A program made the translations under genes and the position numbers. Shown here piece after piece: positions 46,205-56,152 of a DNA stretch of 64,000 nucleotides (position 1 is the stretch's first letter; each line of letters begins with the position of its first letter). Under the pieces are notes generated by a model, which searched no databases, had not been told where the DNA came from, and saw only the letters and a list, made by a program, of their open reading frames with translations. Origin of the DNA: Microbacterium oryzae (lineage in GTDB: Bacteria; Actinomycetota; Actinomycetes; Actinomycetales; Microbacteriaceae); assembly GCF_030406385.1 (NCBI RefSeq), contig NZ_JAUEPM010000001.1, positions 744,001 through 808,000 of the forward strand. Direction: 5' to 3'.

Positions 46205-46837
46205 ATGGCCGCCGACATCACCGCGCTCACCCGCTGGGTCGCGCTGTTCCGCGACCGCATCGCCGCCGAGCAGGAGCGGCTCACCGCGCTCGACTCGGCC
46301 ATCGGCGACGCCGACCACGGCGCCAACATGGCGCGCGGCACGATGGCCGCCGCCGCGAACGTCGCCGAGACGCGGCCGCAGACGGTCGCCGAGTTCGGCA
46401 AGGCGGTGGGGATGGCCCTGGTCTCGTCGATCGGCGGAGCCAGCGGCCCGCTCTACGGCACCTTCTTCCTCCGCTTCGGCACGGCCGGCGACGGCCTCGA
46501 CGAGCTCGACGGCCCCGCCCTCGCCCGCGCACTGCGCGCGGGGCTCGACGGCGTGGTCTCGCGCGGGCGGGCCGAACCCGGCGAAAAGACCATGATCGAC
46601 GCGCTCGCACCGGCCGTGGCCGCGTTCGAGGCGGAAGCCGGCGACGTCGCGGCCGCCGCCGCGGCGGCCGCTCGGGCGGCGCGCGCGGGCAGCGATGCCA
46701 CCGAGGCGCTCGTCGCGCGCCGCGGTCGCGCCAGCTATCTCGGCGAGCGGAGCGCCGGCCATCTCGACCCCGGATCCGTCTCGTCGGCGCTGCTGTTCGA
46801 AGCGCTCGCCGACGCCCTCACGGAGGAGCGCGCATGA
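46205..46837 (+). CDS. dhaL: Dihydroxyacetone kinase subunit DhaL
   Basis: Carries tightly bound ADP that is phosphorylated by DhaM and passes the phosphate to dihydroxyacetone on DhaK. It has 210 residues. The Mg-binding aspartates lie in SAIGDADHGANMARG (about residues 31-45), and SSIGGASGPLYGTFF and ERSAGHLDPGS are further nucleotide contacts. Its stop overlaps the dhaM start (ATGA). Confidence 0.96.
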   Translation: MAADITALTRWVALFRDRIAAEQERLTALDSAIGDADHGANMARGTMAAAANVAETRPQTVAEFGKAVGMALVSSIGGASGPLYGTFFLRFGTAGDGLDELDGPALARALRAGLDGVVSRGRAEPGEKTMIDALAPAVAAFEAEAGDVAAAAAAAARAARAGSDATEALVARRGRASYLGERSAGHLDPGSVSSALLFEALADALTEERA

Positions 46838-47529
46838 TCGGCTTCGTCGTCGTCTCCCACAGCGTCGCGCTCGCCGAGGCGGCCGTCGCCCTCGCGAGCG
46901 AGATGGCCACGCCGACGGCGCCGCCGATTGCGGTGGCCGCTGGCGCCGCCGACGGCGGCACCGGCACGGACGCCGCGCTCATCGCCCGCGCGATCGAGTC
47001 GGTCGCCTCCGACGACGGCACGCTCGTCTTCACCGACCTCGGCTCCGCCATCCTCAGCGCGGAGCTCGCGCTCGAGCTCGTCGACGTGGGCGAGGTGCGC
47101 CTCGCCGCCGCTCCCCTCGTCGAGGGGCTCGTGGCGGCCGTGGCGCGCGCCGCCGCCGGCGGCGACCTCGTGGAAGTCGAGCGGGAGGCGCGCCGCGCGC
47201 TGGAGGCGAAGCTGCGTCACCTCGGCGTGGACCCCACGGCGGAGGAGCTGCCCGCGCCGCGCGGCCGGTCGGAGTCCTTCGTGCTGACGAACCAGATCGG
47301 CCTGCACGCGCGCCCCGCCGCGGCGCTCGCCGGCGCCCTGCGCGGGCTGGACGCGGTCGTGCGCATCGGCACCGCCACGAAGCCCGCGGTCGACGGCCGC
47401 AGCCTCGTCGGGCTCATGGCGCTCGGCGCGCGCAAGGGCGACGCCATCGACGTCACCGCCGAGGGGCCCGACGCCGACCGCGCGATCGACGCCATCGGCG
47501 AGCTCATCGCCTCCGGGTTCGGGGAGTGA
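46834..47529 (+). CDS. dhaM: PTS-dependent dihydroxyacetone kinase phosphotransferase subunit DhaM
   Basis: Relays phosphate from phospho-HPr/EI to DhaL. It has 231 residues: an EIIA-mannose-like domain with the phosphohistidine H9 in VVVSHSV, then an HPr domain from about residue 145 with GLHARPAA. The third, EI-like domain present in E. coli DhaM is absent, so general EI must supply phosphate. Last gene of the dhaKLM operon. Confidence 0.95.
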   Translation: MIGFVVVSHSVALAEAAVALASEMATPTAPPIAVAAGAADGGTGTDAALIARAIESVASDDGTLVFTDLGSAILSAELALELVDVGEVRLAAAPLVEGLVAAVARAAAGGDLVEVEREARRALEAKLRHLGVDPTAEELPAPRGRSESFVLTNQIGLHARPAAALAGALRGLDAVVRIGTATKPAVDGRSLVGLMALGARKGDAIDVTAEGPDADRAIDAIGELIASGFGE

Positions 47530-47561
47530 CGCGCGGCCTCCGCGCGGCCTAGGGTCGGGTC

Positions 47562-48584
47562 ATGGCATCCGAGCGCATCGCCCTGACCGTTCCCGGCCCG
47601 CACGGCGACCGCGAGATCGCGCTCTCCAGCCCGGGGCGGCTCGTCTGGCCAGAGGCCGGGGTCACCAAGCGCGACCTCGCCGAGTACCTCATCGCCGTGG
47701 CAGGCCCGTTCCTCGCGCACAACGGCGACCGGCCGGTGTCGCTCGAGCGCTACTCCGGCTCGGTGGATGGCGAGAGCTTCTTCTCGAAGAACCCGCCGAA
47801 GGGCGCCCCCGACTACGTCGAATCGGTGACCGTCACCTACAACAGCGGGCGCCGCCATCCGCAGCTCGTGCTCACGGAGCCCGCGGCCGTGGTGTGGGCC
47901 GCGCAGATGAACACCGTGGTCTTCCACCCGTGGTCGTCGTCGGCCGGCGACTCCGACCATCCGATCGAGCTGCGCGTGGATCTCGATCCCCAGCCGGGCA
48001 CGGACTTCGCCGACGCCGTCTTCGCCGCGCACGCCATGCGCGAGGTGCTGAGCGAGGCCGGGCTCGACTCCTGGATCAAGACGAGCGGCAACCGCGGCAT
48101 CCACCTGTTCAGCCCCATCGAGCCCGAGTGGGAGTTCCTCGAGGTGCGGCACGCGGTCATCGCCGCGGGGCGCGAGCTGGAGCGTCGTCACCCCGACCGC
48201 GTGACCACGAGCTGGTGGAAGGAGGAGCGCGGCGAGCGCATCTTCGTCGACTTCAACCAGACGAACCGCGACCGCACGATGGCGGGCGCCTACAGTCCGC
48301 GCGCCCTGCCGCAGGCGACCGTGTCGACGCCCGTCACGTGGGATGAGCTCGACGGAGTCGACCCGCTCGCCTTCACGGTGAAGACGACGCCGCGGCGTCT
48401 CGCCGAGGTCGGCGACCCCTGGGCGGCCCTGCGGGAGGCGAAGCCCGGCCGCATCGACGCGCTCCTGGGCTGGTGGGAGCGCGATCTGGCGGATGGCCTG
48501 GGCGAGCTGCCGTTCCCTCCGGAGTTCCCGAAGATGCCCGGTGAGCCGCCCCGCGTGCAGCCGTCCCGGGCGAAGAAGCCCTGA
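47562..48584 (+). CDS. Stand-alone LigD polymerase/primase domain protein
   Basis: 340-residue AEP-superfamily polymerase like the PolDom of mycobacterial LigD, which fills gaps with a preference for ribonucleotides in non-homologous end joining. It shows the catalytic D-x-D in ELRVDLDPQPG, HP in FHPW, and TSGNRGIHLF. Ligase and phosphoesterase domains and Ku are not fused or adjacent. The ATG is 6 nt after TAGGGT (47550-47555) with TGACGC 17 nt upstream, suggesting a leaderless mRNA. Confidence 0.92.
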   Translation: MASERIALTVPGPHGDREIALSSPGRLVWPEAGVTKRDLAEYLIAVAGPFLAHNGDRPVSLERYSGSVDGESFFSKNPPKGAPDYVESVTVTYNSGRRHPQLVLTEPAAVVWAAQMNTVVFHPWSSSAGDSDHPIELRVDLDPQPGTDFADAVFAAHAMREVLSEAGLDSWIKTSGNRGIHLFSPIEPEWEFLEVRHAVIAAGRELERRHPDRVTTSWWKEERGERIFVDFNQTNRDRTMAGAYSPRALPQATVSTPVTWDELDGVDPLAFTVKTTPRRLAEVGDPWAALREAKPGRIDALLGWWERDLADGLGELPFPPEFPKMPGEPPRVQPSRAKKP

Positions 48585-48588
48585 ATGC

Positions 48589-48625
48589 AGCGAGCCGACC
48601 CCGGAGGTCCCGGGATCGGCTCGCT
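48589..48625. terminator. Hairpin terminator between ligD-type gene and sucD
   Basis: AGCGAGCCGA pairs with TCGGCTCGCT (10 bp), and a further 5 bp form after one mismatch, with a 5-nt loop. It starts 4 nt after the plus-strand stop and may work in both directions. Confidence 0.7.
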
Positions 48626-48687
48626 TCGCTCGGTGCGTTTCGACTCGCTCCGCTCGCTCGACGACCGGAAGCGGCTCGCTTCGCTCG
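48618..48687. repeat. CTCGCTTCGCTCG-type repeat element
   Basis: GGCTCGCTTCGCTCG occurs at 48618-48632 and again at 48673-48687, and a related CGACTCGCTCCGCTCGCTCGA lies between (about 48641-48661). The element occupies the whole space between the terminator hairpin and the sucD stop. From memory, similar CTCGCTCCGCTCGCTCAACGACC-like stretches recur between genes in Microbacteriaceae; I could not check that here. Confidence 0.7.
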
Positions 48688-48694
48688 CTCAGTC

Positions 48695-49597
<903 letters not shown>

Positions 49598-49619
49598 GTT
49601 CTGTGTGTCCTCTTCCGTC

Positions 49620-50786
49620 TCAGGCGTTCGCCAGCTCGGCGGCCTTGTCGGCGCCGTCGTCCATGCTCGCCGCGAGGGTGACCAGCGGGTGGTTCGCCCC
49701 GGCGAGGATGGCGCGGCCCTCTTCGACCTGGTTGCCGTCGAGTCGCACGACGAGCGGCTTGGTGGCCGCGTCGCCGAGGATCTCGAGGGCCTTCACGATG
49801 CCCTCCGCCACGGCCACGCAGCTGGTGATGCCGCCGAAGACGTTGACGAAGACGCTCTTGACCTGCTCGTCGCCGAGGATGACGTCGAGGCCCGCGGCCA
49901 TGACGGTCGCCGAGGCTCCGCCGCCGATGTCGAGGAAGTTCGCCGGCTTCACGCCGCCGTGCTTCTCACCGGCGTACGCGACGACGTCGAGCGTGGACAT
50001 GACGAGGCCCGCGCCGTTGCCGATGATGCCGACCTGGCCATCCAGCTTCACGTAGTTGAGGCCGGACTCCTTGGCCTTCGCCTCGAGCGGGTCGGCCGCG
50101 CCCTTGTCCTCGAGCTCTTCGTGCTCGGGGTGGCGCACCTCGCTGGCGTTGTCGTCGAGCGACACCTTGCCGTCGAGGGCGACGATGTCGCCGGCGCCGG
50201 TGAGGACGAGCGGGTTCACCTCGACGAGGGTCGCGCCCTCGCTCTTGTAGACGTTGTAGAGCTTGACGAAGACGTCGGCGACCTTCTCGACGAGGTCCTC
50301 TTCCCAGCCGCCCGCGCGGGCGATCTCGAGCGCCTTGGCGTGGTCGATGCCGGTGAGGGCGTTCACCTCGACGCGCGCGAGCGCCTCGGGCTTCTCGACG
50401 GCGAGCTGCTCGATCTCCATGCCGCCCTCGACGCTCGCGAGCGACAGGTAGGTGCGGTTGGCGCGGTCGAGCAGCACCGAGAAGTAGAACTCGCGGGCGA
50501 TGTCGGCGCCCTGCGCGACCATGACGCGCTTGACGACGTGGCCCTTGATGTCGAGCCCGAGGATGGCCTGGGCCGCCTCGTACGCCTCGTCGGGCGTCTT
50601 CGCGACCTTCACGCCGCCGGCCTTGCCACGACCGCCGGTCTTGACCTGGGCCTTGACCACCACGACGCCGCCGATCTTCTCGGCTGCCGCCTTCACCTCC
50701 TCCGGGGTGTCGGCGACGATACCGGCGAGCACCGGCACGTCGTACTTCTCAAAAAGGTCTCGAGCCTGGTACTCGTACAGATCCAC
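49620..50786 (-). CDS. sucC: Succinyl-CoA synthetase beta subunit (ADP-forming)
   Basis: ATP-grasp beta chain, 388 residues. [19 protein letters not shown] opens the ATP-grasp fold, [16 protein letters not shown] binds nucleotide, and [16 protein letters not shown] is the CoA-ligase domain that meets the alpha chain. Residue positions fit the ADP-forming type, but GTP use cannot be excluded. It is first in the sucCD operon. Confidence 0.96.
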   Translation of the reverse strand: MDLYEYQARDLFEKYDVPVLAGIVADTPEEVKAAAEKIGGVVVVKAQVKTGGRGKAGGVKVAKTPDEAYEAAQAILGLDIKGHVVKRVMVAQGADIAREFYFSVLLDRANRTYLSLASVEGGMEIEQLAVEKPEALARVEVNALTGIDHAKALEIARAGGWEEDLVEKVADVFVKLYNVYKSEGATLVEVNPLVLTGAGDIVALDGKVSLDDNASEVRHPEHEELEDKGAADPLEAKAKESGLNYVKLDGQVGIIGNGAGLVMSTLDVVAYAGEKHGGVKPANFLDIGGGASATVMAAGLDVILGDEQVKSVFVNVFGGITSCVAVAEGIVKALEILGDAATKPLVVRLDGNQVEEGRAILAGANHPLVTLAASMDDGADKAAELANA

Positions 50787-50919
50787 GTTGCATTCCTTCG
50801 ATGGGGCGACGGGGCAAGACGCGTGGAAACGTCTCGACGTCGAGATATCTCGACCGACACTCCCAGCCTACTACCGCCCGAATGCCGCTCCCTTCGGCGG
50901 CCCGCCCCCGGAACGCGAA

Positions 50920-50950
50920 GAAGCGGCCCCGGATGATCCGAAGCCGCTTC
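50920..50950 (-). terminator. Terminator after the 50-residue membrane protein
   Basis: GAAGCGGC at 50920-50927 pairs with 50943-50950, and CGGAT/ATCCG pairs inside (50930-50934 with 50936-50940). It lies 20 nt past the small gene's stop and ahead of the sucC promoter region. Confidence 0.65.
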
Positions 50951-50970
50951 CCGTACGCCGAAGTCGCGCG

Positions 50971-51123
50971 CTATTTCGCCTTGATGTGCATGGGCAGAGC
51001 CATGGCGAGGCAGATCAGCAGGATGCCGGCGGCGAACACGAGTCCCTGGAACGCCGAGACCATGAAGGCGACGGCGAACAGCGCCATGCCGGCGAGGAAG
51101 AGGACAAAAGCCACGATGAACAT
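50971..51123 (-). CDS. Small membrane protein, 50 residues
   Basis: Too short for most gene finders. It is almost entirely hydrophobic: two helices, about residues 2-20 (IVAFVLFLAGMALFAVAF) and 25-42 (GLVFAAGILLICLAMAL), ending MHIKAK. AAGGAG sits 5 nt before the ATG, and codon third positions are nearly all G or C as in neighbouring genes. A hairpin follows the TAG stop. Function unknown; it is divergent from the acyl-CoA dehydrogenase gene and may be conserved in the family. Confidence 0.8.
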   Translation of the reverse strand: MFIVAFVLFLAGMALFAVAFMVSAFQGLVFAAGILLICLAMALPMHIKAK

Positions 51124-51193
51124 CTCTGCTCCTTCTTGAAGACTTCCTCCAGCTTAGATGATCCGCGCCAGGGACTGCGCCTAGCCTGTGGCC

Positions 51194-52423
51194 ATGGCAA
51201 CGGAGCTGTTCCCCGGAGAGAAGGTGCCGACGTACGACGTCGCGAAGACCCTCGACGTCGACTACTACGCGGTATTCGCCGACGTCGCGGGCGCCGATCG
51301 CGAGATCTGGTCCCGTGCGCGCGAGGTCGGGCAGCGGCTGGCGCCGCGGATGCGGGCCGCGTGGGACCGCGCGGAGTACCCGCTCGAGGTCGTCCCCGAG
51401 CTCGGCGCGGCCCATCTCTTCGCCGACGCGGTCGACCATCCGGACGTGCCGGCGATGACGCCGCTGGCGGCGGGCCTGGTGAACATGGAGGTCTCCCGAC
51501 ACGACGGGTCGCTCGGCACGATCGTCGCCGTGCAGGGCGGGCTTGCCCTGCGCACCCTCGCGCTCTTCGGCAGCCGCGAGCAGCAGGTGCGCTGGCTGGG
51601 CCCGCTGCAGCGCGGCGAGGTGCTCGGCTCGTTCGCGCTCACCGAGCCCGATCACGGGTCGGACTCCACGTCTCTCGAGACGGTCGCCCTGCGCGAAGGC
51701 GACGGATGGCTGCTGCGGGGCGCCAAGAAGTGGATCGGGAACGGCGCCTCGGGCGGCATCTCGTTCGTCTGGGCGCGGGTGCAGTGCGCGGGCGACCCCG
51801 ACGACGGCAGCGTGCGCTGCTTCCTCGTCGAGCAGGACACCCCCGGCTATGTCGGCACCGTCATCCAGGGCAAGGCGGCGCTGCGCGCGATCCATCAGGC
51901 TCACGTGCTCCTCGACGACGTGCGGCTGCCCGCCGACGCCGTCCTGCCCGGCTCCCACTCCTTCAAGGACGCCAGCACGGTGCTCTTCGCCACGCGCTCG
52001 GGCGTCGCATGGTCCGCGCTCGGCCACGCCACGGCCTGCTTCGAGGCGGCGCTCTCCTACGCGACGCAGCGCGAGCAGTTCGGGCGGCCGCTCGCCCGGT
52101 TCCAGATGGTCCAGGAGCGGCTGTCGCAGATGCTCGCGCAGCTGACGTCCATGCAGCTGTTCCTGCGGCGTCTCGCCGACCTCGAGGCGGCGGGTGCGAT
52201 GCGGCCCACGCAGGCCTCGCTGGCGAAGTACCACTGCACCCGCACCGCTCGCGACATCGCGCGGACCGCCCGCGACATGCTGGGCGGCAACGGCATCCTC
52301 CTCGACAACGGGGTCATGCAGCACCTGGCCGACATCGAGGCGATCCACACCTACGAGGGGACGGAGAGCGTGCAGGCTCTCCTCCTCGGCCGCGATCTCA
52401 CCGGCGTCGGCGCATTCGTCTGA
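51194..52423 (+). CDS. Acyl-CoA dehydrogenase, glutaryl-CoA dehydrogenase-like
   Basis: FAD enzyme of 409 residues that introduces an alpha,beta double bond into an acyl-CoA. FALTEPDHGSDSTSLET (near 150-165) is the flavin-binding motif, DMLGGNGI lies near the flavin, and the catalytic base is the glutamate in IHTYEGTESVQ. GAKKWIGN and YVGTVIQGKAALRA resemble glutaryl-CoA dehydrogenases, but no adjacent genes confirm the substrate. The ATG at 51194 is 6 nt after TAGCCT (51182-51187), so it is probably leaderless. Confidence 0.9.
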   Translation: MATELFPGEKVPTYDVAKTLDVDYYAVFADVAGADREIWSRAREVGQRLAPRMRAAWDRAEYPLEVVPELGAAHLFADAVDHPDVPAMTPLAAGLVNMEVSRHDGSLGTIVAVQGGLALRTLALFGSREQQVRWLGPLQRGEVLGSFALTEPDHGSDSTSLETVALREGDGWLLRGAKKWIGNGASGGISFVWARVQCAGDPDDGSVRCFLVEQDTPGYVGTVIQGKAALRAIHQAHVLLDDVRLPADAVLPGSHSFKDASTVLFATRSGVAWSALGHATACFEAALSYATQREQFGRPLARFQMVQERLSQMLAQLTSMQLFLRRLADLEAAGAMRPTQASLAKYHCTRTARDIARTARDMLGGNGILLDNGVMQHLADIEAIHTYEGTESVQALLLGRDLTGVGAFV

Positions 52424-52456
52424 GCCACCGGCTCCCGACACTGGCAGGATGGCCGT

Positions 52457-53914
52457 ATGGCGACACGTCGGGCGACGGTGGTGGGCAGCGGACCGAACGG
52501 GCTCTCCGCGGCGGTGGTGCTCGCGCGCGCCGGCTTCGAGGTGACGGTGCTCGAGGCGCAGGACGGGGTCGGCGGCGGCACGCGCACGGCACAGCTCACG
52601 CTGCCGGGCTTCCGTCACGACGTCTGCTCGGCCGTCCACCCCGCCGCCCTCACCTCGCCCTTCTTCCAGGCCTTCGGCATGCGCGAGAAGATCGGATGGC
52701 TCATCCCCGATGCCTCATACGCGCACCCGCTGGACGGCGGGCGCGCCGCGGTCGCGTGGCGCGACATCGGCCGCACTGCAGCGGAGCTCGGCGTCGACGC
52801 CGGGGCGTGGAAGGCGATGCTCCGCCCGCTGTCGCGCCGCATCGAGGGCGTGGTCGATTTCACCGGCCACCAGATGCTGCGCGTCCCGCGGCACCCCGTC
52901 ACGGCCGCTCGCTTCGGTCTGCGCGCGCTCGAGCTGGGCACCGCGCTCGGGCGGCATTCCTTCCGGACCGAGGAGGCGCACGCGCTGATCTCCGGGGTGG
53001 TCGCCCACGCGAACACCCGGCTGCCGACGGTCGGCGCGGCAGCGGCTGGGCTGCTGCTGGCGTCTCAGGCGCACGCGGATGGCTGGGGCTACCCCGTCGG
53101 CGGGGCGCAGGCCATCCCGGACGCGCTGGCGGAAGACCTGCACGCGCACGGCGGTCGCATCGTCACGCGGCACCGTGTCGACGACCTGTCGATGCTCGAC
53201 TGGGGCGACCCCGAGCGCGGCGACGTCGTCGTGCTGGACGCCCCGCCGCGGCTCGCGCTGACGCTCCCCGACGTGCCCACGGGCTGGGCCCACGCCATCC
53301 GCTCGTACCGCTACGGTCCCGGGGCCGCGAAGGTCGATTTCGCGCTCGAGGGCGACGTGCCGTGGACCAATCCCGACGTGCGTCGCTCCCCCACGGTCCA
53401 CGTGTGCGGAACGCGCGCGGAGGTGGAGGCGAGCGAGAACGCTGTCGCGCGCGGGCGGATCTCCGAGCGTCCCTACGTGCTCACGGTGCAGCCCTCCGTT
53501 CTCGACCCCACGCGCGCCCCCAAGGGGAGGAGCGTGCTGTGGACGTACATCCACGTGCCGCCGAACTCGACCTTCGACGCGACCGAGGTGATCACCCGGC
53601 AGATCGAGCGCTTCGCGCCCGGCTTCCGCGACCGCATCCTCGCGTCTCACGCGACGACCGCCGTCGAGCACGCGGAGGAGAACCCGTCGTCGATCGGCGG
53701 CGACTACGCGGGCGGAGCGGTCAGCTTCAGGCAGCTCATCGCCCGGCCGCTGCTCAGCACCGCGCCGTGGCGCACGCCGATGAAGGGCGTGTACCTCGCG
53801 TCCGCGTCGACGCCCCCTGGCCCCGGTGTGCACGGAACTGCGGGCTGGGAAGCCGCGCGCCTCGCGATCGCGGACACCACCGGCGAGCGGGTCGAGCTCG
53901 GAGACCTCTTCTAG
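52457..53914 (+). CDS. Phytoene desaturase-like FAD oxidoreductase
   Basis: 485 residues. The N-terminal FAD motif is VVGSGPNGLSAAVVLARAG followed by VLEAQDGVGGGTRT, and the C-terminus ends with GVYLASASTPPGPGVHGTAGWEAA, the usual second flavin segment of CrtI-like amine/phytoene oxidoreductases. No carotenoid genes are nearby, so it is likely one of the many uncharacterised members. The ATG is 6 nt after CAGGAT (52445-52450), a possible leaderless start. It begins 33 nt after the acyl-CoA dehydrogenase. Confidence 0.88.
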   Translation: MATRRATVVGSGPNGLSAAVVLARAGFEVTVLEAQDGVGGGTRTAQLTLPGFRHDVCSAVHPAALTSPFFQAFGMREKIGWLIPDASYAHPLDGGRAAVAWRDIGRTAAELGVDAGAWKAMLRPLSRRIEGVVDFTGHQMLRVPRHPVTAARFGLRALELGTALGRHSFRTEEAHALISGVVAHANTRLPTVGAAAAGLLLASQAHADGWGYPVGGAQAIPDALAEDLHAHGGRIVTRHRVDDLSMLDWGDPERGDVVVLDAPPRLALTLPDVPTGWAHAIRSYRYGPGAAKVDFALEGDVPWTNPDVRRSPTVHVCGTRAEVEASENAVARGRISERPYVLTVQPSVLDPTRAPKGRSVLWTYIHVPPNSTFDATEVITRQIERFAPGFRDRILASHATTAVEHAEENPSSIGGDYAGGAVSFRQLIARPLLSTAPWRTPMKGVYLASASTPPGPGVHGTAGWEAARLAIADTTGERVELGDLF

Positions 53915-53938
53915 CTCGCGCGGATAGGCTGGAGGGCG

Positions 53939-54412
53939 ATGACCACGCGCCTCGAACCCGGTACCCCCGCCCCCGACTTCACGCTCCTCGACCAGGACGA
54001 GAAGCCTCTCGCACTCTCCGACCTGCGGGGGCAGAAGGTCGTGCTGTACTTCTACCCGGAGGCGCTCACCACCGGTTGCGCGAAGCAGGCCTGCGACTTC
54101 CGGGACAGCCTCGGGTCGCTCGTGTCGGCGGGGTACACGGTGGTCGGGGTCTCGCGCGACCTGCCCGAGAAGCTGCGCCGATTCCGGGACCGCGACGGAC
54201 TCACCTTCGAGCTGCTCAGCGATCCCGAGCGCACCGTGCACGAGGCCTACGGCACGTGGGGTGAGAAGAGCAACTACGGCCGCATCGTGCAGGGCGTCAT
54301 CCGCTCGACGTTCGTCCTCGATGAGGACGGCGTCATCGAGAAGGCTCTCTACAACGTCAAGGCCACCGGCCACGTGGCGCGCCTGCGCCGCGAACTCCGC
54401 ATCGACGCCTGA
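53939..54412 (+). CDS. bcp: Thioredoxin-dependent peroxiredoxin, Bcp/PrxQ type
   Basis: Reduces hydroperoxides. It has 157 residues. The active-site block reads LYFYPEALTTGCAKQACDFRD: the peroxidatic and resolving cysteines are five residues apart, as in PrxQ, but the usual PKDNTPGCT has become EALTTGCAK, so the proline before the threonine is missing. A TAGGCT box (53925-53930) ends 8 nt before the ATG and GGAGG lies 3 nt from it. Confidence 0.92.
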   Translation: MTTRLEPGTPAPDFTLLDQDEKPLALSDLRGQKVVLYFYPEALTTGCAKQACDFRDSLGSLVSAGYTVVGVSRDLPEKLRRFRDRDGLTFELLSDPERTVHEAYGTWGEKSNYGRIVQGVIRSTFVLDEDGVIEKALYNVKATGHVARLRRELRIDA

Positions 54413-54436
54413 GCTCAGACTCCCGCCGCCTGCGGC

Positions 54437-56020
54437 TCACGTCCGCCTCGGCACCAGAGCGCGGCGGAGTCTGCTGCGCAACCGGGTGGCGGAGCCCTGC
54501 GCGGGACGCGGCCGGCACTCGCGGTCGATCCAGGCTGGCGGGGCGAGGTACGGCACGCCGCCCCTCATCCGGATGGCCCATCCCGACTGCTCGAGGTGGT
54601 GATGATGCCACCAGCAGAGCAGGACTCCGTTGTCGGTCGTGGTCGGCCCACCCCGCGCGTAGTCCTGCACGTGGTGGATCTCGCACCACGCCGCGGGGAT
54701 CGTGCAGCCCGGGATGACGCACCCGCCATCCCGCGCGACGATCGCCTTCCGCTGTGTCGCGGTGAAGATGCGCTGCACGCTGGAGAGGGACAGCAGCCGC
54801 CCTTCCGCGCTGAACACCGCCCGAAGGATGTCGCCGGTGCAGCCGATGCGCTCGGCCACTCCGAGAGGCACCGGCGCGTCGACCCCGTCGAGGTGCCCCA
54901 CCGGCCGGGCGAACGCCGAGCCTGACCCGTTCGCCTGCGGAACCAGATCATCCGCACTGACGTGCACCATCACCGTCGGCGCGGCACCGCCCAGGCTCGG
55001 AGTCTCCGCCGCTCGCGAGGCGGATTCGAGCATGGCCATCAGCGCGTCATGGCGCTTCTGAGTCGCGCTGCGCGGATCGGGCATCGCATCCGGCGGCGGA
55101 AGTTCGACCTCCGGCCACTGCGCGCCGCCGTTCGCAGCCTCGCTGTCACTCGCTCCCAGACTGCCGGCGTCGCTCTCGCCGTCCGCATCGCCGTCGGACG
55201 TGAAGCGCACGTTCCGGGCGGGGTTGGTGTGAGCGGACAGCAGCGCCTGCAGCAACGCCCCCGCCTCCGGTACGAGCACGCCGTTGATGCGGAACGCGCC
55301 GCTGGGAAGCGGCGTGAGCGTCAGCGACCGCTGACGCATGGCGCCGTCATGATCGGGTTCGGCGCCGTCGGCGGTGAGCACGTCGATCCAGGCCTGCGCG
55401 TGCAGGTTGACGACCGACAGCGGCGGCACCGGGGCGAGCGTCGCCAGCGGGTCTGTCTCCGCTTCGCCCTCCGCGTCGCCGGGCTGGGCGTCGGGATCGA
55501 TCGTCCCGGTCGCGATGGCCACGAGGTGCCGCTCCATGAGATCGACACGCTCCGGGTCGCCGCCGCCACGACGAGCGGTGTCGACCGCCTTCATGATCCC
55601 TGCCGCGGCTTCCATGCCCAGCAGCCCGGAGGCGAGGCCCGCAGCCACGTGCTCGAGACGAGGCGCCAGATCCTCCCCGGTCAGCGCGGTGCGCGTACGG
55701 GTGCTCTCATCGAGCCGAGCGCGACCGCGCAGCTCGCGAGACGAGGCGCCGGTGAGGCGCTCGAGCAGCTCGGTTCCCGTGCGACACCCGTACCGGTCGG
55801 CCAGCGCCTCGTCGTCCGCACGGCGCGATCGGAAGGCGACTTCCCCGGCGACCCGGACGCGAAGAGCGTCGACGACTCGCCCGAGATGCTCGACGATGCC
55901 GACCAGGGCGACGAGGTCCGCATCCCTGAGCTGCCGAACCGAGGGAGCAGCGCCATCGAGCTGCGTGGCCGCCTGTCGGGCCACGTCGCTCGGATCGAGA
56001 TGCACTGGCTTCTTCGCCAT
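54437..56020 (-). CDS. DUF222 and HNH endonuclease domain protein
   Basis: 527 residues. DUF222 helical region (about 20-330), then an HNH domain with CVIPGCTIPAAWCEIHHV, GGPTTTDNGVLLC and WWHHHH (about 435-480) holding the zinc-ribbon cysteines and nuclease histidines. Such genes are typical of actinobacteria and often multicopy; the role is unsettled, possibly selfish or repair-linked. The ATG at 56020 lies 6 nt after a near-consensus TATACT -10 (56027-56032), with TTGCCG 17 nt further up (56050-56055), so the mRNA is likely leaderless and well expressed. Confidence 0.9.
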   Translation of the reverse strand: MAKKPVHLDPSDVARQAATQLDGAAPSVRQLRDADLVALVGIVEHLGRVVDALRVRVAGEVAFRSRRADDEALADRYGCRTGTELLERLTGASSRELRGRARLDESTRTRTALTGEDLAPRLEHVAAGLASGLLGMEAAAGIMKAVDTARRGGGDPERVDLMERHLVAIATGTIDPDAQPGDAEGEAETDPLATLAPVPPLSVVNLHAQAWIDVLTADGAEPDHDGAMRQRSLTLTPLPSGAFRINGVLVPEAGALLQALLSAHTNPARNVRFTSDGDADGESDAGSLGASDSEAANGGAQWPEVELPPPDAMPDPRSATQKRHDALMAMLESASRAAETPSLGGAAPTVMVHVSADDLVPQANGSGSAFARPVGHLDGVDAPVPLGVAERIGCTGDILRAVFSAEGRLLSLSSVQRIFTATQRKAIVARDGGCVIPGCTIPAAWCEIHHVQDYARGGPTTTDNGVLLCWWHHHHLEQSGWAIRMRGGVPYLAPPAWIDRECRPRPAQGSATRLRSRLRRALVPRRT

Positions 56021-56152
56021 GCTCACAGTATAGAACACACGTACGACTTCGGCAAGAGATTACGCCCGGTCACCGCAGAGATCGTGCGATTGCAGCGAAC
56101 GGCACAGGTCGCCGGCGCTTACCCCTACTATCGAACATCGAAACGAGTGGAT

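Noticed and set aside
54437..56020. DUF222/HNH gene as a mobile element
   Set aside because: No inverted repeats, target duplication or interrupted gene is visible; it has its own good promoter and ordinary composition.
56041..56152. LexA box between the response regulator and the DUF222/HNH gene
   Set aside because: TCGAAC appears but no matching GTTCGA at the right distance follows.
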